Source: Gnetum montanum (taxonomy: Eukaryota > Streptophyta > Gnetopsida > Gnetales > Gnetaceae). Taken from it: a stretch of 64,000 nucleotides of DNA. The notes beneath the pieces are model-generated. The model did not search any database, was not told the DNA's origin, and saw only the letters and a program-made list of their open reading frames with translations. The DNA lies in the NCBI GenBank assembly GCA_015680685.1, contig MNCI01007958.1, positions 187,903 to 251,902 of the forward strand, written 5' to 3'. Shown here one piece after another: positions 23,111 through 32,719 of the stretch (positions within the stretch are counted from its first letter, which is position 1; every line of letters begins with the position of its first letter). The translations under genes were made by a program, and so were the position numbers.

Positions 23111-23939
23111 TGATGAGTCGTCATTTGGGGCGATTGCGATATCGTGCACGCGATATTGCATGCCTAGCCACGATATCACATACTTGATATCGCAGCCTAT
23201 CTCCTCATCTATAAATAAGAGGTAGACAGATGAGTTTTGGGAGTTAGTTCTTAGTTCCTTACCCAAACTCTTGCAGTTTTTCCTTCTTAGATTTAGAATT
23301 ATTTCCCAGTGTATGCCCACAATGTGGTGATTGTAATTGTACAGCATTCTTATTCGAGTGTAACGTACTTGGACACACAGATAACTGATAATAAAGATCA
23401 AGATTACTTCATCATTGTAGCATTTACTTAGATTAATTATTTAATTAATTGTTATTTACTACTTTTCTAGTTAATCTCTCTCACCCTTAAACTCACATTA
23501 AACCGTGGAATGAGTACGACTTGATTACGAGCATTTAAGTGTGACTGCGTGGTAACCCAGTAGCATACCTAGGATCTGCACTTGGTAATCCCAGTAGTAG
23601 TCATGCACAAATTCCAAAATGTGTACGGATAATCAAGGAACAGATGCTCATCGCACTTAGGCTAGTTTAGATTCTCTCACCCTTCTCTCCTAGCTTAGTT
23701 AATATTACTTTCCATTGCCTTCAGGAGTAGCATTAGATTAGAAACTGCATCATGCACCTCACTCTAGACTAAACCATACGTGATAAAGATAATACTAATC
23801 TAGGTGGGAAGACAACGAATTGTGACCTAAGGCTAACTGTCTAGATGCCACAACTAGTTCGTCTGCGAAGTTCGACCGGATCGCGCGTGTAACGCTCATA
23901 TTTGTATGGTTGAGTGTAGGGGTACCTCGCCACTCATCA
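23111..23939 (+). repeat. 3' LTR of Ath-2
   Basis: 829 bp, TGATGAGTCG to CCACTCATCA, with TATAAATA at 23210-23217 and AATAAA at 23390-23395. It keeps the canonical TG...CA ends that the 5' copy has partly lost. CCCAT follows at 23940-23944. The minus-strand ORF at 23096-23401 is a chance frame in the LTR. Confidence 0.93.
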
Positions 23940-24560
23940 CCCATCCATCTACATTGGGAGTATGCTAGCCAGTGTAGATAGGCTTATCTTTAGCGTAGTC
24001 ATAGGTTTGGGATAAAGTTTAACTTGTCTTTGATTAGTTTGCTATTTTAATGCCATTGGAGGCTCTAGGGTGATGTAAAGGTTAAATATGTTATTTTGAA
24101 GATTATATTTGATTTTTAATGATTCATCCTCTCCCAACTACATTGGGACTATGCTATCCAGTGTATTCTAAAGGTGGAAGTAGGAAATTTTCTATTTTTT
24201 CTTGGTGTTCTTGGGTTTTGGGCTTATCAAAGACCTTGTAATTCAAGGTGTGTCATTTTGAGGCTATTTTTGGTTTTTGTTCTTCATTCATTGCTCAACT
24301 ACACTAGCCAGTGTAGTTGAGGTCTCCCCTAGCATAGTCCATGTAAGGAAAATGAATTTTGATGCTTTTTGACTAGTTTTATGTTATTTTGAAGTTACTA
24401 GAGGCTCTGGTTAGGCTTTGGTGTAGGATGTGGTAATTTTGGAGTTGATCGGGAGATTGGTTGGTGGCAGAGTATACTATTCCACTTATAACTATGTTAA
24501 CTAGCATAGTTAGGTTATTGGTTAGTGTAGCCCAAAATAGTAAGTTTTTGTATGAGTTTT
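23940..24560. repeat. 192-bp tandem array, part 2 (four units)
   Basis: The palindromic core recurs at 23959, 24148, 24298 and 24490. With Ath-2 and one CCCAT removed, the distance from the last unit of part 1 (17138) is 188 bases, so the array phase is preserved across the insertion. The step from 24148 to 24298 is 150 bases, so one unit has lost about 40. After 24510 no further core is visible. Confidence 0.85.
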
Positions 24561-24745
24561 GGCCTTGTTGTTCAGTTTTCATCAATGTCAACACCTAGTT
24601 TCCCATTTTGGGCATAAGGTTTCATGACATGTATGGATAGTTGTGAGGTGGGTTTTGGTAGTATTTTGTATTCTACACCAAGGGGCAAGTTTTCTTTATT
24701 CTACATCACTCCCATCCTACAATGCATAGAACTAGAGCTCTGATT

Positions 24746-24965
24746 TTATTCTAGCCTCTACTATCTTCATCCTCAGCATAGTCTAGCCATTCTACACCAA
24801 GGGGCAAGTATAGTTGCTAGAAGGTCTCCCAAAAGCTCAAGGATGTTGGTAGTTTTTGCATTATTCATGAGCATGTCGAAGAGGAAGGATTCAACCAGTA
24901 AGAATCTAGTCCTAGAGGAGGTAGATGTAGCTACTAAGGACCTCTCCAACCTCCATAGCTAGTGA
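24746..24965 (+). other. Possible antisense exon in the Tat-2 spacer
   Basis: An open frame of roughly 70 codons on the strand opposite to Tat-2, ending at TAG 24963-24965. It contains a basic Ser/Lys/Arg-rich piece with internal Met residues (M-S-M-S-K-R-K-D-S-T-S-K, then L-E-E-V-D-V). Its base composition differs from the T-rich sequence that follows. I recognise no domain. It may be chance; the argument for a gene rests on the neighbouring intron-like stretch and the second open piece at 26401. Confidence 0.25.
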
Positions 24966-26400
24966 TTGGTGAACGCTACACTACTATGACTCCCAAATAC
25001 ACAAATCCTAACTATTTCATGTGAATTTTCATTGGACTCCTAGGCATTTTTGGTTGTGTGGGTTTGTGTGATTATTACAATTGAATGAAAAAATTCCTAA
25101 TTAGATCTAGGCTATTTTATGGGTTTTTTGTGTTGCTTTGGTTGGTGGATTGGTGTATATTGAATTAAAAATTTGTTTTAGTCTATTCTATGCATTTTTC
25201 TTGTGTTTTAGGTTAAAAAGAAACATCAAATTTGTATTTTATCATACGCAAACAATTTAGAAATTTTAGTTTTTATAGCCATGAGGTTGTAGTACTGTGT
25301 TTAATTGTCAAACTAATTTTTGAACCATTACATTCTAACTTATGGTGAATTCTCTATGAGTTTTTATATAAGCTAGTTCATAGTGGGTTTTCAGTTTTTG
25401 GCCATTTTTCATATGATTTTGGTATTTTTCGTGTTGAAATGGTTAATAATATTTTGGCTTCATGTTTAAATGATTCCAATGGTTGTGGAATCACTAAATT
25501 CTTTTGATGTGTGGTTAATTTTTGATGAATTTTTTGTGAACTCGCACAAAGTGGGATTTTGGCTTTGAAGGTTTTGTTCATGTTACTTTTGCATTTTTTC
25601 TACAAAAACAACTAGGAATTTTTGTGTTTTCTAGTTTTGGGATTTTAACTTGCTGTTTAATAATTTCAATTGCTATGGAATCATCAGATTTGGTTACATG
25701 GTTAATTTTTGGTGAAGTGTTTCGTTGATTGGTGTAAAGGGAGGTTTTTTGTTTTCATGTTTTACTATTGTGAAGATGGGCAACATTGGCACCTTGTAAA
25801 ACTCTTCCATCCCATGTTCTTGAAAATGTTTAGAGGTTTTAGGGAGGGTTTGGAAGTGGTTTTAGTCAAGTTAAATTTTTTTTGATATTTTTAATCACTA
25901 GATTACCATTGCTGTTTTTCTTAGCTTTTTGTTGTGTAATTTTTGGTTGAATTTGGTTAAGGTTTTGAATGGTAATTTATATTTTTTCCAAGCTTGGAAC
26001 TATAGCAAAGATGTTAAATTTTATTTGAATTTTATGCCCACATAGCCCTAGACTTTGAAAAAGTTTTTTTTCCTAATTTTTGATTTTGATTCTAAAATAA
26101 ATAGTCCTATACAGTTGTAGTTTTCATTGTGAAAAATTGCAAACCTCCCTATCTGTATAGGTAGCGTTGGTATGGTTTTTGTATTTTTATGGCTATGTTA
26201 CAAGATCTACAAGGTTGTTTACATGTTGGTTTTAGTTTTTAGTAGTCACTTGAATTTTTAAAAAATTTTGTCAAGTCCTCGAGTTTCTACTATGGCTAAT
26301 TTCACCATTAACTAGGGCGCTTAGCAAAACGTTGCAAACTTTAGTTTGGGATTTGTGATTATAGTTGATCATTCATTAAACTTGTTTTAATATGATATAG

Positions 26401-26471
26401 GCACCAGGTGATGCTAGCGTCCCCAGTGCTGAAGACGGAATTGTTCCTCAACCCACTTTAGTAGCCCTTTA
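26401..26471 (+). other. Possible second antisense exon
   Basis: After TATGATATAG, an acceptor-like sequence, an open piece reads A-P-G-D-A-S-V-P-S-A-E-D-G-I-V-P-Q-P-T-L, ending at TAG 26470-26472. It has higher GC than its surroundings and an acidic, Pro-rich composition. If real it would be a last exon spliced to 24.75-24.97 kb. Confidence 0.22.
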
Positions 26472-26916
26472 GTACCATCATTTGGTCACTGCTTTTGGTT
26501 TTCCCTACTATTTTGTTGTTGAATTTGTTCATGTTGTTGTGGCTAGTGTTAGCCATTAATGTTTGAGATATGGTTTATGATTTCATGTTTGGTTTAAACT
26601 TTCATCACACTATGTTGCCTTGGTTACCATTTTAAAGACATTGGATGTTTATTATTTTTAAGTTTTAATTTGGTTTATATGTTTTAATGTTTAATGTCTT
26701 ATTAATGTTATGTCTTTTATGTTTTTGTTCATGTTATAGGCTATGGTGGTTAACTTATGCAAATGTGGTTGGTTATAAAATGGTAAAATCAGCTATCTGT
26801 TGACTGCTAGGGATGTGAACTAGGTCATGAACAGTGATAAAGTATATGCTAGTTTTAGGCATCAGCGGGCCATGAGGTTACTAGTTAGACTTTGGTAGGC
26901 CGTAGTCCATACTTGC

Positions 26917-28000
26917 CTAGCAAGTATGGAATGCTCTTGAAAGAGCATACAAGGATAGAATTAACAATGAAACTTGATATAATGTTGCAAAGGTGAAGAA
27001 TTGATTGAAAAAAGAATGGATGGAGTGTTTACCTTGATGTTGTTGTTTGATCCTTGAGAGATCAAGGAATCCTTTTGACATAGTCTTATGCTCATCATCT
27101 TTTGTATTTAGCATAGCAAGCTACATGCATTTTCACTGGCAATTCAATGTTTTTGAGTTGGTATTATTTGCATCATTATTATTCTCATTGTTGTTGGTCC
27201 CAGTGTGAGTGTTGGGAGTTTCCTCTTGAAACTCCACCTTTGAACATCGGTTGATGTTCACATAGTTAATTGAAGGTAGTAACATGTTGTCTCCACAAAT
27301 GATAATTTCACCTTCTTCTTAGGGTAACTGATTCTCTTAATATATAGGGAATGAGATTATGTGAAGCTTAGCTAAGTATGGCCTTCCTAAGATCAAGTTG
27401 AAGCTAGGTGTCTCCTCAACCACTAGGAAGTTAGCGGATGTAGAAAATTACTCATCTACCATGAAATCCAAGAAGATGAAACCTAGTATAGCTACTTGGG
27501 AGCTATTAAATGACTTGAGTTCTAAGGTAGTGGCTGCTTGAATGTTCTTAGTTAAGCCTAGTTTATTAATAATAGAAAATGGTACCACATTGGTCGTTGT
27601 TCCATCATCCACATCAGTATGGTGAACCTTGTATTTTCCCACACATATGTTAATGAGGAGAGGAGTGGATAACACCTCTTCATTTAAAAAGTTAATCTTT
27701 ACTTCACTATCATGAAAGCTGAGCATGGGTTGATGCTCATTTTCTCTAAGTGAAGCTTGCTGAATGATAGAGTGGATTGACTCTTTGTTCGTGGGCATGT
27801 CTCTACTCACAGGGATAGAGGTTAACACTTGAGCTTGTGCATCTCTGTGAGCTAAAGAAGTCATGAATAGGTGATACAAGTTGAGTGACATGTTCTTTTG
27901 TTTCAATGGCCACTTAACTTGCTTCATTGTTATGAAAAAATTCTTTCCTTTGGTATGCAACATTTTAGCCTTAGTGGTTTTAACTTCCTCCATTCTTCCA
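26917..28000 (-). pseudogene. Protease and linker of Tat-2
   Basis: The 27448-27993 frame holds an aspartic protease: VGKYKVHHTDVDDGTTTNVV, then P-F-S-I-I-N-K-L-G-L. The T-D-V-D-D-G-T-T segment aligns with the D-G-S/T active-site loop of Tat-type proteases. Downstream (about 27320-27440) a decayed L-G-R-P-Y-L-A-K motif and then K-V-E-F-Q-E-E-T-P-N lead into an Asn/Thr-rich linker and the open piece 26917-27114. The same linker occurs in Tat-1. This part keeps one of the longest open frames in the element (181 codons), but stops flank it. Confidence 0.85.
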
Positions 28001-30517
28001 CAAGTGTAGTTGGTCTTGGTGTGGACCTTGGTTGATCAACTTGGTTTAAAGCCTTTTATTGCTAGCCACCTTTAGTGGGCTTAGTTGTTGGTTTGATGAT
28101 AGGTTATTTTCTTCATCATTGGGGTGATGGTTTCTTGCTAACGTTTGATTTGTGAGATACTATAAGTGAGCTTTGATCATGAGTTGTTATAGCTTTTCTT
28201 ATTCAAGGTGGAGAGACCCAGATAACAAATGGTTCCTTAGGCTTTAGATGATTGGTAACTTGTGGTCTTGGTTGTGAAGTTAATGCTATCGAAGATGGAA
28301 CATGTATGATGAAAGGCTTCTTAGGGGCTAGAGGAGATGGTACTTGTATGAAAAAGGGATTTTTAGGATTTATGTTTTGAGGCCATGGTGGTACTCTGAT
28401 GATAAATAGTTTCCTAGGAGGATTAGAATATTTGGTTTCTATGAATGAGGCTATAGTATAAGAGTTCTTATTAGTGCTTGGAGAATTGGGCTCATTCAAC
28501 ACCAACTCTCTACAGTCTATCATCTTTTGAAGGTCATCCTTTAATGCTAGGAAAAAATCAGTGTCATGACCATCCATTTGATGATAATGGCAAAACCTAT
28601 GTAGTCTAAACTACTTTGGTAGCTTCAGATCTTCTTTGGCAGCTATTGTTGGATCTTTAGCTATGTCACAAAGCTGATCATACCTATTATGAGCTTCCTT
28701 AGACAATTGCTTATGTTGTATATGGTCACCTTTAAGAAAGTATTCTAAAAGCTCAAAGGGCTTCATAGACAACCTTATGTACTTAGACTTATCCTTTGAC
28801 CTAGAGTATGATCTTGGTTGATTTGGGGCATAGGAAGTGAATGGTTATGATGAGTCTAAAGATGTGTTGTGAGCTAGTGATCCCCACCTCTTCGCATGTT
28901 TAGACTCTTTTACTACTACAACCATAGGTGTATGTTCTTGCTTAGTTTTAATGCTATATCCCTTGTTGTATGTTAATTTTTATAGGCCACATAGGCTAGG
29001 TCATGAATGGCCTTAGTAGCATCCTCTATGTTCTTAATTTGAGAAAATGCTTGGTTGAGTGACTGCAGGTCCAAATAATAAAGTTTTGACTTAATATAGT
29101 CATTAACTACTTCCTTGAATATGGTGAGAAGGTGGGTCTTGGCTATTGGTTCTGAAATCTTATTTAGAAGAGCATTCCATTGGTGTATAAACTTTTGTAA
29201 GGGTGCAAGGAGTCTCTGCTTGACCCTCATTAGTTGGTTAAGAATCATGTTGATTTTCAAGTTGTACTTGAAATGGTTAATGAACTATGAAATTAAGTCT
29301 TCAAGTAAGGATATGGATCCTCTTGGTAGTATACAGTATTAGTCCAAAGCTTTCTTGTTAAGGGAGATGGGGAAAACCCACATTATAGTATGTGGCTAGG
29401 TTTGCAACAAAAAACACTAAAAATGGAACACGATAAGATGTGCATTAGGATCACCTTCATTGTTGTACTTGGTGAATTGAGGTATAGGGATGCCCAATGG
29501 AAGTGTTATGTGTGCGACAGTAGGACTAATTGGGTTGTTCTCATAGAAGTTGATTATCTTCATCATTTGGGATGTGGAGGCCTTAAGCTTATGTAACGTT
29601 TTTGTAAGATCCTGGATCATTTGAAATGCCTGATCCATGCCTTGGGGCATCCTAGCAGGTTGTGGCATTTGTACAAATAGTTGTAATGTGAGTTGGAAGG
29701 CCTATGGCCTTGCAATAGATTGTGGCATAGAAGGGAGAGGTTGGGTCATGACAGTTGTATGGGGGACTAAATAATGAGAAGGAGGTTGGAGCAAGTAGTT
29801 TGGGAACAAAGGGTATTTGTGGCCCTTGGGTTATTTGGTGTCCCACCATGGGGCATCCTATCATGAAGAAGGGGTAAGTGATGGTGATAACCACTGATGA
29901 TGGTTGAGCTAATTGTGGTTGTGTGGCAAAAGACATGGAAGAAAATAGTGAGCCTATTTGAGGCATAAGTTATGCCTAGTGCATTGCTATAATTGGTGTA
30001 GTCCCAAACATTGTGGGATATATGAGAGATAATGGTTGAGATGCCTATTCCATGGAAGAGATGAGCAAGGCTGAAGTCACTGTGGTAGTTTAAGGGACTG
30101 ATTGTTGGAATAGGCTCCCTATGAAGTTGTCTAGTTTGAGCTCCATCTTGAACTCATCATGCTCTTCCTACTGGTTCTCTAAACTAAGCTTTTTTTACTA
30201 CATTCATCCATCTTAAGCAATTAAGAAATTATGCATGCTTGAGCATTAATAAGTGGTATTTTGTCATAGGGAGAGGGTATATACTCTTTCCCATTACTAT
30301 GAATTAACTCGTACTCACACTTAGCTTCAACCTCTGCATGTGGAAGTAGTAAGTTGACTTGGATCTTAGCATAGATATAGTTGTAATGTTCTTCATTGAA
30401 CATAATAAAACCTAGGCTTTGCCCTCTTTTCCTAAGAGATTATCTATGCTAAGCTACAATAGGGTCTCTTGGATCATAGATCCTCACTTCATTCTGATCG
30501 GATGCCATGTCTATCAT
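28001..30517 (-). pseudogene. gag: gag of Tat-2, decayed
   Basis: The start is placed at ATG 30517 or 30508 (M-I-D-M-A-S-D-Q-N-E-V-R-I-Y-D-P-R-D-P); the frame continues past two stops into 30403-30221. The Pro-rich N-terminal part is 29966-29652. The capsid core spans 29668-29417 (I-P-Q-F-T-K-Y-N-N-E-G-D-P-N-A-H-L) and 29260-28973 (Q-R-L-L-A-P-L-Q-K-F-I-H-Q-W-N). At 28577-28500 the segment H-D-T-D-F-F-L-A-L-K-D-D-L-Q-K-M-I-D matches the Cys/His region of Tat gag, with the last Cys replaced by Phe. A repeated LFIIRVPPW / FFIQVPSP / PFIIHVPSS / PFVIWVSPP series follows to 28203. Confidence 0.83.
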
Positions 30518-31301
30518 GTCGATAGGCAAAATTGTAGACTTGCTGAAAGGAATTGTCAAAGATGTTGATTTGGCTTTTAACTATTTTTATTAAAAATTTC
30601 AGCAAGTAAGATTGCCCAACATTGTAGTTGGCTATATATGGAAAATATGGTTGAAACTACTATTGCAGTGTAAATGGTATATACTGCAATTGGAAAAATA
30701 GTGTTATGGTTTTAAAGTTGATAATACCAACTATGTTTGTTTTTCTAGTAGTATCTATGTTGGAGGATGTGCAGTAGACCACTGTGTTTCCAAGCTAACT
30801 ATGTTGAGGTAGGTGGTTCAAATGGGCTTTCACTTGGTAAAATCAAGCTAGAAATTTTTCTCCAAAGGGTATGTACATTGGTTTTAATAAATCAAATTTG
30901 AAAATTTTGGATTTTCCTTGGACTATGTTGGAGTCCTAGCAATGTCTACATTGGCTTTTCCTACATAATTTCATAGTAGATGTATTTGCATTTTAGGATG
31001 GATCTATTTTGGTCTTAGATTCCAAACACAATTTTTAGTAGGCAAAAATTATAGGTTTTGGTGTTGACTATGCTAGGTTCAAAGAATCTAGCAGCTACTG
31101 TGAAAATGTAGTAAACACCCAAAATACCAACCACATATATGCTAGGTATTGTGATCAAGGATTTGGATAGCAATGTTGGTTTTACTATTAAATGTTTGTA
31201 GGCTTTTAATTTTATAATGTGAATGACTTGGTATTAGAAAATGTTGGAAGAGGTTTTTGGGTTGAGAATTCCACTGGAGGCCCTCTTTCTAGCACCATAA
31301 A
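30518..31301 (-). other. Leader (5' UTR) of Tat-2
   Basis: Non-coding sequence between gag and 5' LTR, alignable with the Tat-1 leader (7.6-8.15 kb). It contains CTATGTTGG / CTAACTATG words like the array cores but not in register. No clear primer binding site is visible next to 31302. Confidence 0.55.
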
Positions 31302-31827
31302 TTATAACACCTAGAAAATTTGGTTGTTGGAAGAATCAAGAATCCTAGGTGAAATAGCCTAACCTTGGATCCCAAGGGCCTCTAAAAAATAGGATTCCAA
31401 GGGCCTCTAAAAAATAGGATCCAAGGTGCCTTGGATAGTTTGGTCGATCACTTAGAAGCTTAGAAAATGTAAATAGGAAAAAGAAAATTGCAGATTCAAT
31501 AGAAAATAAACATAGAAATTAAATTTAAAATAAATTTTGCACAGCAAAAGAACTATAAACTTTATTAAATTACAAGAAAAATTTTTAAAGTGTGGAGTTT
31601 GATTGTGTACAAATTGTGTTCTGAAAATGCACAAGAAGACTATTTGAATAGAGTTTGAAGCCTGTAGGAGCTAGCATGTTATATTCTATAGTTGAACTCC
31701 ATGATCTTGGTACTTTCCAGCTCCAATCTCTTACAACTTCTTGCTAGTTTTGGCTCAAAGCTACAACTTTGGCTACTGATGTTGTAAACAATGGTGTGAA
31801 TTGTTGTTCCAATGGTGCTACACTTAG
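31302..31827 (-). repeat. 5' LTR of Tat-2, inner part
   Basis: Runs from TTATAACACC to the CTTAG target of Ath-3. It matches 8871-9350 and has an extra tandem copy of about 26 bases (AGGATTCCAAGGGCCTCTAA, 31391 on). The rest of this LTR is 42058-42367, on the far side of Ath-3. Confidence 0.85.
31823..31827. repeat. Target site duplication of Ath-3 (left)
   Basis: CTTAG precedes the Ath-3 LTR at 31828, and the identical CTTAG follows at 42053-42057. The undisturbed 3' LTR of Tat-2 has a single GCTTAGGGTCTC at this position (about 9351-9362). Confidence 0.93.
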
Positions 31828-32719
31828 TGATGAGTAGCGAGGTACCCCTACACCCAACCATATAAATCACTAAGGCATTACATGTGACTTGGTTGAATTC
31901 TGTGGACCTATAGCTATGTCGTACACTAGTTTCTCTAGGAAGTGAAATCATGTTGAGAATGTTTGTTATCTTTCCAACTACACTTGTGAGGCTCAAGGGT
32001 ATGGTTTAAGTGTAATTGAGGTATATGAATTTTTGTCATTTTATATTTTATGGATGTAATTGCCTACAACAAGAATAAGGGTAGAGTAGATTGAAAACTA
32101 ATGTTTATTGCCTAGCTAGCCTAACATAAGTAACCACCCCACTTTCTTGAACACATATAACACTATTGGGCTACCAAACATTAAGCATTGATAGGTTACC
32201 AAGTACTATATGAATGCTTGAAGTGGTTGTGCTCATGTTCATTAATTGCTAGAAATAAATTGCTTAATCAAATGAATTAAAGTAAAGAACAAGAAAGTAA
32301 AATGCATTAAAGAAAATATTAGGTCATTCTCAGTGTTGCAAGGATCATCAAAAGAGTTCATTTTATTCTCATCACAGTGTTGTGCTTAGGTACATTAGTG
32401 CTCGAACAAAGGACCATACACACTTTAGACTCCTTTTGTGAGCACTCAAAATATATTCTAACTCTAGGGGGAAGAAATAGCAAGAGCTTCACTACCTTGC
32501 TTGAAAACTAAGAATTGAAAAATGAATTACTTGTGAAAACTGGAGCCTAGGTGTGGTATTTATAGACTCAGAGCATATACCCCAACATTGGACATCCAAT
32601 GTCAGATCCAGGCCCTGATGTCGTGTACATGACGTTGTGGCCCAAATGTCGTGTACGTGACATTGTGGCCTCGATGTCACATACCCGATGTGATAGCTGA
32701 CATAAATAGTGGTTTATCA
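31828..32719 (-). repeat. 3' LTR of Ath-3
   Basis: Plus-strand ends TGATGAGTAGCG and GGTTTATCA. TATAAATA on the minus strand is at 32564-32557. The minus-strand ORF at 32492-32680 is a chance frame through the U3 repeats. Confidence 0.9.

Larger units (their letters stand above)
17312..23939 (+). mobile_element. Ath-2: complete non-autonomous Athila-like element
   Basis: 6628 bp with two LTRs of equal length (829 bp), a primer binding site, gag, and a polypurine tract. There is no protease, RT, RNase H or integrase: the end of gag passes straight into the Athila-type 3' UTR near 20225. A further unidentified ORF lies at 22154-22960. The CCCAT target duplication flanks the element. LTR differences seen by eye are mostly C/T and G/A transitions. 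It must have depended on enzymes from a relative such as Ath-3. Confidence 0.92.
24561..26916. other. Tat-2 protease-side spacer, T-rich on the plus strand
   Basis: Contains no pol coding sequence. A duplicated ATTCTACACCAAGGGGCAAG block occurs near 24672 and 24789. 25000-26400 is markedly T-rich on the plus strand, as plant introns are, and lies between two short plus-strand open stretches described separately. Near 26845-26900 the TAGTTTTAGGC...GGGCC phrase shared with 15.25-15.49 kb appears. Confidence 0.5.

Noticed and set aside
24379-24594. Minus-strand frame of 71 codons
   Set aside because: It crosses two units of the 192-bp array and has no protein features.
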